64,000 bases of DNA from an uncultured Bacteroidales bacterium (GTDB taxonomy: Bacteria; Bacteroidota; Bacteroidia; Bacteroidales; UBA932). Positions 33,467-42,960 of this stretch are shown here, piece after piece. The translations under genes and the position numbers were made by a program. The notes beneath the pieces were generated by a model that was not told the origin of the DNA, ran no database searches, and saw only the letters and a program-made list of their open reading frames with translations. The stretch covers positions 62,001-126,000 of the forward strand of contig ONJB01000004.1 of NCBI GenBank assembly GCA_900318015.1. Direction: 5' to 3'. How positions within the stretch are numbered: the first letter of the stretch is position 1; each line of letters begins with the position of its first letter.

Positions 33467-36069
33467 TCCTCCGGCTTTTCCATCTTGATGTGCAGGTCGC
33501 GCTGTGGGAACGGGATCTCGATGCCGTGATTGTTCAGGGCGTTGTAGATAAGTTCCTTCGCGCGCGCCGGATACGTGTAGTGCTCCTCCACCGTAATGCA
33601 CTGGAGGACGGTCAGGTTCACGCTGTTGTCTCCGAAGTCGTCAAATCTCACCTGGATGCCGAAGTTCGGCTCCACGATGTCGCGTCCATAGACGTCCTTG
33701 ACCAGGAGCGGCTGCAACGCGTCCTGAATGACTTTCCGGACCGCATCCACATTGACCCCGTACTTGACGCCCACGGGGATGGAGACCAGCTCGTAGTTGT
33801 GATTCTTCGTGAGGTTCTTGAAGTTCTTGTTGAACAGCGTCGAGTTCGGGAAGGCCATCACGGCACCGTCCGTCGCGATAATCTGGGTGCTCTGGTAGGA
33901 GATGGCATCCACCCGGCCGCGAACGCCGTCACATTCAATGAAATCGCCCACCCGCAAACGTCCGGACATCAGTTGGATACCGCAGAAGAAGTTGTTCAGG
34001 ATATCCTTCATCGCGAAACCGAGACCGGTTGCGAGACCGGCGCCGACCACCTTGACGGCTCCCGTCGGAATCTTCAGGAGGACGAACACCGCGATAATGT
34101 AAATGGCCCACAGGGAGATACCGATAATGTTCTCCGCCAGGGTGAAGTTCGCCTGGTTCTCGTGGAAGACACGCTCCTTGGAGCCCTTCAGGATGGAGCG
34201 GATCTTGAACAGGCGGTAGAAGGCCTTGAGGGCATACGACAGATAGCGGAATACGAAGAACAGCGTGACCACGAGGATGACCTTCGAGAAGGACAGATGG
34301 ATGTAGCCCTCGATGTTGAGGAAGGGATAGTGGTAGTATTCTTCGTACACGCTGCCCAAGTCGAACACGCCGGAAGCCAGGGAGAGGCTGAACGGGATGG
34401 AGAGGACGATGAAGATGGGAAGCAGCGCCTGCTTCGCCAGTGAGTGGGGCCAAGTCACGGTAATGAGGTCTTCGTCCGTCTTGTTCGGGAGGTTGGGATG
34501 CTCGTCGATGAAGTGCTGCTTGGCATCGCGGATATGCCGAACGTAGTAAATATGCAGGAGGTCATAGACCGCCGTAATTGTCTGGAGGATGGTCAGCTGG
34601 AAGATCCACCAGATGAGGAGCTGCACGCCGAGGAGGACATAGCCCAAGAAGGCGACGACCGTCGTGGCCACCAGGATCAGGAGGGACACCCAGCCATAGA
34701 AGACATCCCAGCCCGGGAGCGACTTCCGATAATGGAACAGGGACCACCCCTGCAGCAGGGTGAAGACCAGCAGGAGCGGCGGAAACAGGATGTTCAGCAG
34801 GCTGTTCGGAATGAAGGCGATCCGCAGCGAGATCACGATGAGGCTCAGCAACAGGATCGGGAAATACAGGCCAATGCCCTTGCGGACTCCTTCATCCTTC
34901 AAGCGGATAACCAGCGAAACCAAGATGGCCGCGAGCATCCAGGCGAACTCCACGAGGAGTTTGGAGGCCATCGCGAAGAAGTTCTGCTTGGCGGCCCAGC
35001 TGGCAATCATGATCGACACGGCAAAGATAACCACGGACAGGATCAGGGTCATCTCGAACCGGTGCGTGGCAATCCGGTCCTGCTGGAAGAACGGGACTTT
35101 CCGGGTCAGGAACTGCGTCAGAAGGATGCTGACGAGCACGGAAATGACCAGCCAGAACAGGACGAAAAGCGAGAAGCCGGTGACCATCGGCCCGCGCCAC
35201 TGGCTGTTCACGTCACCGATCGCATTGGGACTGTACTTATCGATGGCGTCACGGGTCGCCTGCTGCCAATACCGGGGGAAGGACTTAAGAAGGGCGCCAT
35301 ACGCCGTCTGGCCCTCGATAAAGATACGGTTCTGGACGGTCTTGTACCGCTGCTGCGCGTAGTCGTAGCTCGATTTCAGGAGCGCGGCGGTTTCCGAGTA
35401 GTGCGTGCTGTCGCGCACCAGCTGCTCCTTCTGCATCCGGCAGGCTTCCAGCAGGCTCTCCGCATAGAAGATACAGCTGTCACGGTCGATCTGGCCGAGG
35501 GAATCCAGCATGAAGGGGCGGGTCCGGCCGGTCGTGTCCATGGCCCGCCGCACGGCCCTTTCCCCGCGAACCTGGCGGAGCGAATCCCGCCGATGTCGGT
35601 ACGCGTCCCGGTCCAGGTACACCAGCTGGCCGGTGCTGTCGCGATAGGCCATGAGCTGGGCCGGCGGCAGGCGCTTGAGGGTCGTGACCAGGCGGTCGTA
35701 CCGGTCGATGTCGATGTCCAGCCGGGTAATGATGTCGTCGAACGGCAGTTTCTGCGCGGAGAAGTCCTCGTACTGGCGGGACACCTCGTTCAAAGCATAG
35801 GTCATGTCAAACGTGTAGTCCTGTTTCTGCGAGTACAGCATCAGGGACAGCTCGTTGCTCCGCTGCATCATCTCCACGAGCTGGGCCCGCTGGCGAGAAC
35901 CGCGTTCCAGCGTACGTTTGGACCGCTCAGCGGACGCCAGCCAGGCGGAACGGAGTTCGTACCGCAGCACGGACAGCGTCTGCGCGAGGTCCTTCTCGTT
36001 CAGCACCGCATACGCCGGAATCAGCGCCGCCAGCGCCAGGACGAGGACCAGTAATCTTTTCTTCTTCAT
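33463..36069 (-). CDS. Large MscS-family mechanosensitive channel (MscK-like layout)
   Basis: The protein has 868 residues. A signal or first helix leads into a long helical periplasmic region (about 20-280) rich in Arg, Glu and Gln. About ten transmembrane helices follow (about 290-690). The MscS pore and beta domain come last (about 680-860): VVGAGLATGLGFAMKDILNNFFCGIQ, with glycine/alanine packing as in the pore helix, then the beta-domain motif VRGRVDAISYQSTQI and FPNSTLFNK. It would release solutes on hypo-osmotic shock. A single promoter lies 24 nt upstream. Confidence 0.92.
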   Translation of the reverse strand: MKKKRLLVLVLALAALIPAYAVLNEKDLAQTLSVLRYELRSAWLASAERSKRTLERGSRQRAQLVEMMQRSNELSLMLYSQKQDYTFDMTYALNEVSRQYEDFSAQKLPFDDIITRLDIDIDRYDRLVTTLKRLPPAQLMAYRDSTGQLVYLDRDAYRHRRDSLRQVRGERAVRRAMDTTGRTRPFMLDSLGQIDRDSCIFYAESLLEACRMQKEQLVRDSTHYSETAALLKSSYDYAQQRYKTVQNRIFIEGQTAYGALLKSFPRYWQQATRDAIDKYSPNAIGDVNSQWRGPMVTGFSLFVLFWLVISVLVSILLTQFLTRKVPFFQQDRIATHRFEMTLILSVVIFAVSIMIASWAAKQNFFAMASKLLVEFAWMLAAILVSLVIRLKDEGVRKGIGLYFPILLLSLIVISLRIAFIPNSLLNILFPPLLLVFTLLQGWSLFHYRKSLPGWDVFYGWVSLLILVATTVVAFLGYVLLGVQLLIWWIFQLTILQTITAVYDLLHIYYVRHIRDAKQHFIDEHPNLPNKTDEDLITVTWPHSLAKQALLPIFIVLSIPFSLSLASGVFDLGSVYEEYYHYPFLNIEGYIHLSFSKVILVVTLFFVFRYLSYALKAFYRLFKIRSILKGSKERVFHENQANFTLAENIIGISLWAIYIIAVFVLLKIPTGAVKVVGAGLATGLGFAMKDILNNFFCGIQLMSGRLRVGDFIECDGVRGRVDAISYQSTQIIATDGAVMAFPNSTLFNKNFKNLTKNHNYELVSIPVGVKYGVNVDAVRKVIQDALQPLLVKDVYGRDIVEPNFGIQVRFDDFGDNSVNLTVLQCITVEEHYTYPARAKELIYNALNNHGIEIPFPQRDLHIKMEKPED

Positions 36070-36093
36070 GGATCGACCGTTTGGTTACATCCA

Positions 36094-36101
36094 CAAAGAT
36101 A
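36094..36101 (-). promoter_or_regulatory. TAnnTTTG promoter element (TATCTTTG) for the MscS-type gene
   Basis: Full match, 24 nt from the ATG at 36069. Confidence 0.75.
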
Positions 36102-36106
36102 ATCAA

Positions 36107-37015
36107 TTATTTCTTTGGGACGAAGTTCACGAGGCCCACGCCGACGAAGACCAGGAGGCTGGCGACGACCTTGAGGACGGTGAGGTGGTCCAGGCCCAGG
36201 ATGAGCGCGATGACCATCGCGATGACGGGCTGGACGTAGGTGTACATGCACACCACCACCGGACGGAGCCGCTTCTGGCCGATGGGGATGAGGAAATAGG
36301 CCACGAAGGTCGCGAAGACGACCACATAGAGGATCTGCCAGACCACGTCCATGGGCACGGCCGCGAGGTCCGACGCCCGGAAAGCGCCGACGCTGAACGG
36401 GAGGGCCATCAGGGACGAGAAGAGGAACATCCACTTCATGAAGGTCACCACCGAATACTTCCGGATGACCGGCTTGAACACGCCCACGTAAGTGGCGAAG
36501 CACAGGGCGTTCACGAGCATCCCGAGGATGCCCCAGATGGACGTGGAATCGGCCCCGGAACGGATCGAGACGCAGTTGTAGATGAGGATCAGCACGCCCA
36601 CGAGGCTGAGCGCGATGCCCGCCACGCCGCTCCAGGTGATCTTTTCCTTGATGACGATGGCCGAGATGACCAGGGTCATGATGGGGCTCAGCGTGCTCAT
36701 GATGGACGCGTCGATGGCCGTCGTCTTCGTGATGGCGAACAGGAAGGCCAGCTGCGTCATGAAGAGCCCGAGGAAGGAGGCGACGACCAACTTCCAGACA
36801 TCTTTCTTATGGATGTGCTCGTGGGGCGCCGTAAACAGGGACCACAGCCAGAAAAGGGCCGTCGCCCCGAAGGAACGGAGGCAGAAGAGCGCCATCGGCG
36901 TGACGTTCCCGTCCAGGGCGATGCTCTTGCAGCTGATGATGTTGAACCCGAAAATGGCGTACGCCGCCAAGCACGCCAGGTTGCCGATGAGGGAGCTCTG
37001 TCTTTCCTGATCCAT
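36107..37015 (-). CDS. DMT/EamA family permease
   Basis: The protein has 302 residues from the ATG at 37015 (MDQERQSSL). An upstream in-frame start at 37078 would add residues that look non-coding. Ten transmembrane helices are arranged as two EamA repeats. The first contains FGFNIISCKSIALDG and LFCLRSFGATALFW, the second VGVFKPVIRKYS. EamA proteins usually export amino acids or other metabolites. The substrate is unknown. Confidence 0.88.
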   Translation of the reverse strand: MDQERQSSLIGNLACLAAYAIFGFNIISCKSIALDGNVTPMALFCLRSFGATALFWLWSLFTAPHEHIHKKDVWKLVVASFLGLFMTQLAFLFAITKTTAIDASIMSTLSPIMTLVISAIVIKEKITWSGVAGIALSLVGVLILIYNCVSIRSGADSTSIWGILGMLVNALCFATYVGVFKPVIRKYSVVTFMKWMFLFSSLMALPFSVGAFRASDLAAVPMDVVWQILYVVVFATFVAYFLIPIGQKRLRPVVVCMYTYVQPVIAMVIALILGLDHLTVLKVVASLLVFVGVGLVNFVPKK

Positions 37016-37056
37016 CTCGTGAGTCGAAAACGACCGCGAAGTTACGCATTTTTTGC

Positions 37057-37064
37057 TATCTTTG
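37057..37064 (+). promoter_or_regulatory. TAnnTTTG promoter element (TATCTTTG) for the C45-like hydrolase gene
   Basis: Full match, 19 nt before the ATG at 37084. It rules out the upstream in-frame ATG at 37066, which would be at or before the transcript start. Confidence 0.75.
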
Positions 37065-37083
37065 GATGATAAACCCACGAACC

Positions 37084-38217
37084 ATGAAAAAAGTCCTTCT
37101 CTGGATCCTCGGCATCCTGGCGGTCCTCGTCCTCGCCGTCCTCTGCATCTGGGGCGGAGAACTCCGCACCCTCTCCTCCCTCGATTCCGTCGACGGGAAC
37201 CCCTACCTGTATCAGATGGAATACAAGGCGGCCTACGACCTGGACGACGTCATCGCCAAGGACGTGGACACAAATGCCGAGCTGCTGGACTATGTGGTCG
37301 GCCGCATCGGCAAGGGCCTCCCTCTGAAGATCAAGAGCGCCCAGGTAGCCGACGAAGACGGTGAACTGGCCACCTTCAACTGCACCAGCTTCCAGGCCGC
37401 GAAGGCCGAGGGCGACGGCTTCCGGTTCGGCCGCAACTACGACTATTTCAAGAATCCGACGCTCGTGACTGTCTCCCGCCCGAAGAAGGGCTACGCGTCC
37501 ATCGCCGTCAGCGACATGTCCCACTTCGGCTACTCCCTGGAGAAGCTCCCGGACTCCTTCCTCGCCTCCCTGAGCTGCCTCGCGTCCATCTACGCGCCCG
37601 TCGACGGCATGAACGAGAAGGGCCTCTGCACCTCCATCATGGCCCTCCCGAAGCAGGCCGCCCAGCAGGACACCGAGCGACACAACGTGGGCACGACCAT
37701 CATCATGCGCCTGTGGCTGGACCGCTGCGCGACCGTCCGGGAGGCGCTGGACCTGCTGGAAACCGTCGACGTCTGCCACGACGCCGCCGTGGGCTCGGGC
37801 TACCACTACATGGTGGCCGATGCGAACGGCGACTGCGCGGTCGTGGAATTCGACAAGGACGACGGCTGGAAGACGATGATTGTCCGGAAGGCCCCCGACG
37901 CACGATACATGCTGGTTACCAACCACTTACTGTCGGATAAATACTACACTACCGAGCCCGACCCGGCCGTGGGCAACCCCCACAGCAAGAGCTGGTGGCG
38001 CTACGAGACCGCCGGCGCCTACCTCGCCGGCCACGACGGCACCCTCACCTTCGATGAGGCGCAGGAATGCCTCGCCCTCGTCCACTGGAAAGATCTCGTC
38101 TGGGACAACGGTACCGTCGAGGACACCCAGTTCAGCAACGTCTACGACCAGACTGCCCTCACCCTCGACCTCCGCAACTGGAACGCCTACGGGGAGACGA
38201 AGCACTTTGCGCTGTAA
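37084..38217 (+). CDS. Ntn-type linear amide C-N hydrolase (C45/choloylglycine hydrolase-like)
   Basis: The protein has 377 residues. An N-terminal hydrophobic segment (VLLWILGILAVLVLAVLCIW) acts as a membrane anchor or signal. The Ntn-hydrolase nucleophile Cys is in FNCTSFQAA (about 99), with FRFGRNYDYF nearby (the Arg/Asp pocket), GMNEKGLC and YHYMVADANGDCAVVE. This is the penicillin V acylase/bile-salt hydrolase/C45 superfamily, which cleaves linear amides. Bile-salt hydrolysis cannot be assumed: unlike classical BSH, the Cys is internal rather than exposed as residue 2, so activity would need cleavage before it. Confidence 0.82.
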   Translation: MKKVLLWILGILAVLVLAVLCIWGGELRTLSSLDSVDGNPYLYQMEYKAAYDLDDVIAKDVDTNAELLDYVVGRIGKGLPLKIKSAQVADEDGELATFNCTSFQAAKAEGDGFRFGRNYDYFKNPTLVTVSRPKKGYASIAVSDMSHFGYSLEKLPDSFLASLSCLASIYAPVDGMNEKGLCTSIMALPKQAAQQDTERHNVGTTIIMRLWLDRCATVREALDLLETVDVCHDAAVGSGYHYMVADANGDCAVVEFDKDDGWKTMIVRKAPDARYMLVTNHLLSDKYYTTEPDPAVGNPHSKSWWRYETAGAYLAGHDGTLTFDEAQECLALVHWKDLVWDNGTVEDTQFSNVYDQTALTLDLRNWNAYGETKHFAL

Positions 38218-38531
38218 GGGGGGCTTTGCTGCCCATTCTCCATTTCGCCAAACAGCCGCACCGACGTCCCCATTCGGGGCCCTTCGGGCGGCTATTTGGC
38301 GAAAGTTCCGGTCGAATCGGCCCGGCCCCAACCCAAAAATCGCAGAGCATCACCATGTGCCCTGGATGGCCCTGTAAGGCACACCCAGATGCCTTGCCCG
38401 CCCAAATTGTCGCACGGAGCATCTCCATGTGCCTCCGGGGCACATGAGATAGGGGTTGAGATGCTTTGCGAAATTCGGCTTGGGAAGAATCAGTGGGACG
38501 GTGCCGGGGCTTTCCTTTGGGAAATAATCCT
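38218..38531 (+). other. Structured spacer upstream of obgE (three hairpins, no gene)
   Basis: No convincing ORF is present. Hairpin 1 (38243-38304) has perfect arms TTTCGCCAAA/TTTGGCGAAA plus inner AGCCGC/GCGGCT and CCCC-ATTC-GGGG. Hairpin 2 (38347-38392) pairs GCATC/GATGC and TGTGCC/GGCACA. Hairpin 3 (38421-38450) pairs ATCTC-ATGTGCC with GGCACAT-GAGAT. Hairpins 2 and 3 begin with near-identical 18-base segments (GAGCATCxCCATGTGCC). In hairpin 3 the segment GCATCTC at 38419-38425 can instead pair with GAGATGC at 38458-38464. All lie before the obgE promoter, so they are not in its mRNA from that promoter. Confidence 0.6.
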
Positions 38532-38539
38532 TATCTTTG
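38532..38539 (+). promoter_or_regulatory. TAnnTTTG promoter element (TATCTTTG) for obgE
   Basis: Full match, 20 nt before the ATG at 38560. Confidence 0.8.
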
Positions 38540-38559
38540 CAACATAAACTTTCCAGACG

Positions 38560-39552
38560 ATGGCTGAATCGAACTTCATAGACTACGTCAAGATCTTCTG
38601 TGCGAGCGGACACGGCGGGGCCGGGTCCATGCACCTGCACCGGGCGAAGTACGTGCCCAAGGGCGGGCCGGACGGCGGCGACGGCGGCCGGGGCGGCCAC
38701 ATCATCCTGCGGGCGAACCCGCAGTTCTGGACGCTCATCCACCTGCGCTACCGCAAGGTCGTCCGGGCCGAGAACGGCGAGCCGGGCGGGGCGGCGCTCC
38801 GCAAGGGTAAGAACGGGGCGGACATCGTCCTGGAAGTGCCCCTGGGCGTCACCGTGAAGGATGCCGAGACGGACGAGGTCATCACCGAGATTGTGGAGCC
38901 CGGCCAGGAGTACATCCTGTGCGAGGGCGGCCGCGGCGGCTGGGGCAACGACCATTTCAAGTCGCCCACCAACCAGACGCCGCGCTATTCTCAGCCCGGC
39001 GAGGAAGGCGTCGAGGGCTGGTTCATCCTGGAATTGAAGGTCCTCGCCGACGTGGGCCTCGTGGGTTTCCCGAATGCAGGCAAGTCCACGCTCCTGGCCG
39101 CCATCACCTCGGCCAAACCCAAGATCGCCAATTACGCGTTCACCACCCTGGAGCCGAACCTGGGCATCGTCAAGTACTACGACGACCGTTCCTTCGTGAT
39201 GGCCGACATCCCCGGCATCATCGAGGGGGCCCACGAGGGCCGGGGCATTGGCATGCGCTTCCTGCGGCACATCGAACGGAACTCCGTGCTCCTGTTCATG
39301 GTCGCCGCCGACGAGCCGGACGTCGCCAAGGCCTATGACATCCTGCTGAGCGAGCTCAAGGAGTACAACCCCGAACTGCTCGTGAAGGACCGCGTCCTCG
39401 CCGTCACGAAGACGGACCTCATCGACGAGAAAGAGCGCAAGAAGATCGAGAAAAAGCTCCCGGCGGACATCCCGCACGTGTTCATCTCCGCCGTCGCGCA
39501 GACGGGCCTGAACGAACTCAAGGAAGAACTCTGGAAGGCGCTGAACAAGTAG
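38560..39552 (+). CDS. obgE: Obg/CgtA GTPase
   Basis: The protein has 330 residues. The glycine-rich Obg fold fills residues 1-158 ([24 protein letters not shown]...). The G domain follows: G1 GFPNAGKST (about 168-176), the G2 region [13 protein letters not shown]3 [10 protein letters not shown]4 TKTD (NKxD variant), and G5 SAVAQTG. ObgE is an essential GTPase for ribosome 50S maturation and stress response. No extended C-terminal domain is present. The PAP2 gene starts 4 nt later with a GTG. Confidence 0.97.
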   Translation: MAESNFIDYVKIFCASGHGGAGSMHLHRAKYVPKGGPDGGDGGRGGHIILRANPQFWTLIHLRYRKVVRAENGEPGGAALRKGKNGADIVLEVPLGVTVKDAETDEVITEIVEPGQEYILCEGGRGGWGNDHFKSPTNQTPRYSQPGEEGVEGWFILELKVLADVGLVGFPNAGKSTLLAAITSAKPKIANYAFTTLEPNLGIVKYYDDRSFVMADIPGIIEGAHEGRGIGMRFLRHIERNSVLLFMVAADEPDVAKAYDILLSELKEYNPELLVKDRVLAVTKTDLIDEKERKKIEKKLPADIPHVFISAVAQTGLNELKEELWKALNK

Positions 39553-39556
39553 CATC

Positions 39557-40138
39557 GTGGAGCGGCTCATCGGGATCGACCAGGATATCACCCTGTGGCT
39601 CAACGGGTTCCACAGCCCGTGGAGCGACCAGTTCTGGATGTTCCTGTCCGATGTCCGCATCTGGTTCCCGATGTACGGGGTCATCATGGGAGTGATGATC
39701 TACCGCCTGGGCTGGAAAAAGGGGCTCGTCGTCATCCTGTCCTGCATCCTCTGCGTTACCCTCGCGGACCAAATCTCCTACCATATCAAGGAAGGCATCG
39801 ACCGCCTGCGGCCGTACTATACGACGGACCTGCTGCAGCGCGGCCTGCACTGGCCGATGAACCGTTCCAGCTTCTTCGGCTTCTTCTCCGGCCACGCCAG
39901 CAACTCCTTCGGTTTCGCCATCTGCTCCTGGCTCGGCTTCCGGCTCAATGACCGCCGATGCCGCTACCGGGCGTATGGCATCTGCATTTTCCTGTGGGCG
40001 GCGCTCGTCGCCCTGAGCCGCGTCATGATGGCGGCCCATTTCTTCGGGGATATTTTCGTCGGAACCCTCTTCGGCCTGGCCGTCGGCCTCTTCTGCGCCG
40101 CGCTCGGCCGTGGGGTGATCCGGAAATGGATGGAATAG
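39557..40138 (+). CDS. PAP2 family membrane phosphatase
   Basis: The protein has 193 residues with a GTG start 4 nt after obgE. Five to six transmembrane helices are predicted. The three PAP2 motifs are present: K-x6-RP in KEGIDRLRP, a variant FSGH in place of PSGH, and SR-x5-H-x3-D in SRVMMAAHFFGD. Candidates are undecaprenyl-diphosphate, phosphatidylglycerophosphate or lipid A phosphate removal; no feature separates them. Confidence 0.9.
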   Translation: MERLIGIDQDITLWLNGFHSPWSDQFWMFLSDVRIWFPMYGVIMGVMIYRLGWKKGLVVILSCILCVTLADQISYHIKEGIDRLRPYYTTDLLQRGLHWPMNRSSFFGFFSGHASNSFGFAICSWLGFRLNDRRCRYRAYGICIFLWAALVALSRVMMAAHFFGDIFVGTLFGLAVGLFCAALGRGVIRKWME

Positions 40139-40139
40139 C

Positions 40140-41435
40140 CTACAGCGTAGGAAGCACCTTGCCCATTCGGATGCTGTTGGATCCTTTGACGAGGACGGTG
40201 GCGCCGGTCAAAGGGCGTTCCGCGAGGGCGGCGGCGAGGTCGTCGGCGGTGGCGAACCACTTCACGTAGTCGGGCGTGCCGGCCTCTTCCAGGGCCTTCT
40301 TGAACTCGTCGCCCACGAGGCAGGCGTGCGTGAGGCCGCAGTCGTCCAGTTTCTTGAGGATCTTCACATGCTCCTTCACGGAGTCCTCGCCCAGTTCCCG
40401 CATGTCGCCCAGCATCGCAATCTTGCAGTCGGCCTTTAACAGGGCGAAGTTGTCCAGGGCGGCGGCCATGGAGGAGGGATTCGCGTTGTAGGCGTCCTCG
40501 ATGACGACATTGCGCTCGGTGCGGGTCATCTGGGAGCGGTTGTTGGACGGGGTGTAGGCGGCGATGGCGGCGAGGCCGTCCGCGAGCGGGACGCCGAACT
40601 GGCGGCCGACCGCGAGGGCGGCCATCACGTTGGCGGCGTTGTAGGCGCCCACGAGCTTGGTTTCCAGCGTTTCCCCACCGATGGACATCCGTAGGAACGG
40701 GTTCTCCGTGGAGGTGGGCAGGATCTCAGCGTCCTCCCCCGCCACCCCGTACGGAATGATGGAGAGCGGGCGGGAAACGGCCATCTCGTAGAGGTTGTCG
40801 TCGTCGACATTGACAAAGGCCTGGCCGTCGTGCGCGGAGAGCCAGTCATAGAGCTGGCCCTTGGCCTTCTTGACGCCCTCGAAGCTGCCGAAGCCTAGCA
40901 GATGGGCCTTGCCCACGTTCGTGATCAGGCCGTATTCCGGCTGGCTCACCCAGGTGAGGGCCGAGATGTCGTCGGGATGGTTCGCGCCCATCTCCACGAC
41001 CGCAATCTCCGCGTCCGGGCCGATGCCGAGCACCGTCAGGGGCACGCCGATGTCGTTGTTCAGGTTCCCCTTCGTCGCCGCGACCGTGAAATGTGTTGCG
41101 AGGACCTCGCGGATCAGTTCCTTGGTGGTGGTCTTCCCGTTCGTGCCGGTCAGGCCGATGACGGGAATCTCCAGCTGCTGCCGATGCCAGGCCGCGAGCT
41201 CCTTCAGCGTCCGGAGCGTGTCCGGGAAGCGGAGGAGGCGGGGGTCGCCGCCCTCGGCGTATTCATTGACGATGGCATAGGCGGCGCCGGCCTCGAGGGC
41301 CTTCATCGCATAGGCGTTGCCGTCGAACGTTTCGCCCTTGAGGGCCACGAAGATCTGGCCGGGCTCGAGGGTCCGGGTGTCCGTATTCACGCCCTTGGAG
41401 GCGCGGAACAGGCCAAATAACTCGCTGATTTCCAT
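40140..41435 (-). CDS. murF: UDP-N-acetylmuramoyl-tripeptide--D-alanyl-D-alanine ligase
   Basis: The protein has 431 residues. The Mur ligase ATP loop GLTGTNGKTTTKEL is at about 94-107, with VEMGANHPDDIS, the Asn/His region LLGFGSFEGVKKAKGQL, and the C-terminal domain beginning near NVVIEDAYNANPSSM, which is characteristic of MurF. It adds D-Ala-D-Ala to the peptidoglycan precursor. It lies 3 nt after dut on the same strand and is last in the run tgt-lptF/G-dut-murF. Confidence 0.96.
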   Translation of the reverse strand: MEISELFGLFRASKGVNTDTRTLEPGQIFVALKGETFDGNAYAMKALEAGAAYAIVNEYAEGGDPRLLRFPDTLRTLKELAAWHRQQLEIPVIGLTGTNGKTTTKELIREVLATHFTVAATKGNLNNDIGVPLTVLGIGPDAEIAVVEMGANHPDDISALTWVSQPEYGLITNVGKAHLLGFGSFEGVKKAKGQLYDWLSAHDGQAFVNVDDDNLYEMAVSRPLSIIPYGVAGEDAEILPTSTENPFLRMSIGGETLETKLVGAYNAANVMAALAVGRQFGVPLADGLAAIAAYTPSNNRSQMTRTERNVVIEDAYNANPSSMAAALDNFALLKADCKIAMLGDMRELGEDSVKEHVKILKKLDDCGLTHACLVGDEFKKALEEAGTPDYVKWFATADDLAAALAERPLTGATVLVKGSNSIRMGKVLPTL

Positions 41436-41438
41436 AGT

Positions 41439-41873
41439 TTATCTTCCAGTGCTGCCGAAGCCGCCGGCGCCGCGCTCCGTCTCGTCCAGGGTATCGACCT
41501 CTTCCCATTCCACCCGCTCGTGGCGGGCAACGACCATCTGCGCGATCCGCTCCCCGGGAACGATCTCGAACGGGGTGTTCGACAGGTTCACGAGGATGAC
41601 CTTGATCTCGCCCCGGTAGTCCGCGTCGATGGTTCCGGGGGTGTTCAGGACCGTGATGCCGTGCTTCGCGGCGAGGCCGCTGCGGGGGCGCACCTGCGCC
41701 TCGTAGCCGGCCGGCAGGGCGATGAAAAGGCCCGTCGGGACGAGGGTCCGCTCCAGCGGACCGAGGGTGACTGGCGCGTCCAGGCAGGCCCGGAGGTCCA
41801 TCCCGGCGGAAAGCGGAGTCGCATAGGCCGGCACGGGCTGGCCGGATCGGTTGACGATTTTGACTTTGGTCAT
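41439..41873 (-). CDS. dut: Deoxyuridine 5'-triphosphate nucleotidohydrolase
   Basis: The protein has 144 residues from the ATG at 41873, the normal dUTPase length. All five motifs are present: [38 protein letters not shown]; and the C-terminal [11 protein letters not shown]. It hydrolyses dUTP to dUMP and PPi, keeping uracil out of DNA. It begins only 1 nt after the lptF/G stop. Confidence 0.96.
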   Translation of the reverse strand: MTKVKIVNRSGQPVPAYATPLSAGMDLRACLDAPVTLGPLERTLVPTGLFIALPAGYEAQVRPRSGLAAKHGITVLNTPGTIDADYRGEIKVILVNLSNTPFEIVPGERIAQMVVARHERVEWEEVDTLDETERGAGGFGSTGR

Positions 41874-41874
41874 A

Positions 41875-42960
41875 CTATTTCGGAGCAATGATGTACAGGA
41901 AGGCCGCAATGAGGGCATAGAGGATGTTCGGGATCCATGTGGCGATGCCCGCTGGCAGGGTGTCCGTCACGACGAACATCTTGCTGAACTGCTCGAACAG
42001 GACGTAGGAGAAGCCGAGGGCCAGGCCCACGGCGATGTTCCACCCCATGCCGCCCCGGCGCTTCTTGGAGCACAGGGAAACGGCGATGATGGTGAGGATG
42101 ATGGCCGACAGCGGCATCGAATACCGCCGGTGCTTCTGCATCAGGGGGTACATCACCGTCGCGTCGCCGCGGGCGCGCTGGGTCTCGATGAGCTGGTCCA
42201 TCTGCGCCGCGTCCAGCTGCTCGATCGTATAGTCGTTGTAGTAGAAATCGTCGATGGTGAGGCTCAGGGTCGTATCCATCTGCTTGCCGCTGCGGACCCG
42301 GTCCTGCATGCCTTCGCCGTAGTCGCGGATGAACCAGTTCTTGAGTTTCCACTTCCCGCTGAGGCTGTCCCACTGGGCGGATTCCGCGGAGAGCTTGGAG
42401 ATCATGTGGTCGTCCGTGACCTGCTCGAGGGTGAAGTTGTAGGCCGTACTGTTCCAGGCGCTGAAGGATTCCAGGTACACGAACTTGTTGTCCTCCAGCT
42501 TGTAATGCATGTCATGCCCAAACTTGACCTTCGCGCGGGGGTTGTACTTCTGCTCGAAGGCCACACGTGTCACGTTCGCCCGTGGAATCACCCAGAGGCC
42601 GAGCCCCAGGGACAGGAGGGCGACGATGCCCGCCGACACGAGGTACGGCACCATCATCCGGTGGAAACTGACACCGCAGGAGAGGATGGCGACGATCTCG
42701 GAGTTCTGCGCCATCTTGGACGTGAACAGGATCACCGTCAGGAACACGACCATCGGGCTGTACATGTTCATGAAGTACGGGATGAAGTTCAGGTAGTAGT
42801 CCACGACGATTGCCTTCAGCGGGGCCTCCTTCTGCACGAAATCGTCGATCTTCTCGCTCACGTCGAAGATGATGACGATCACCGTCAGCAGGCCCAGGGC
42901 GACGATGAACGAGCCCAGGAACTTCTTGATGATATACCAGTCGAGTCTCTTGATTCCCAT
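41875..42960 (-). CDS. LptF/LptG family lipopolysaccharide-transport permease
   Basis: The protein has 361 residues from the ATG at 42960, which shares a base with the tgt stop. It has six transmembrane helices, three at each end ([20 protein letters not shown] first), around a large periplasmic beta domain (about 130-270). It belongs to the YjgP/YjgQ family. These form the LptB2FG exporter that extracts LPS. Whether it acts as LptF or LptG cannot be told from one copy. It ends [13 protein letters not shown]. Confidence 0.9.
   Translation of the reverse strand: MGIKRLDWYIIKKFLGSFIVALGLLTVIVIIFDVSEKIDDFVQKEAPLKAIVVDYYLNFIPYFMNMYSPMVVFLTVILFTSKMAQNSEIVAILSCGVSFHRMMVPYLVSAGIVALLSLGLGLWVIPRANVTRVAFEQKYNPRAKVKFGHDMHYKLEDNKFVYLESFSAWNSTAYNFTLEQVTDDHMISKLSAESAQWDSLSGKWKLKNWFIRDYGEGMQDRVRSGKQMDTTLSLTIDDFYYNDYTIEQLDAAQMDQLIETQRARGDATVMYPLMQKHRRYSMPLSAIILTIIAVSLCSKKRRGGMGWNIAVGLALGFSYVLFEQFSKMFVVTDTLPAGIATWIPNILYALIAAFLYIIAPK

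Noticed and set aside
37084..38217. Bile-salt hydrolase call for the C45-like gene
   Set aside because: The nucleophile Cys is internal behind a membrane segment and there is no BSH-specific motif; only the superfamily is supported.
38296..38547. 83-aa ORF in the obgE upstream spacer
   Set aside because: It crosses all three hairpins and the obgE promoter; the translation is not protein-like.
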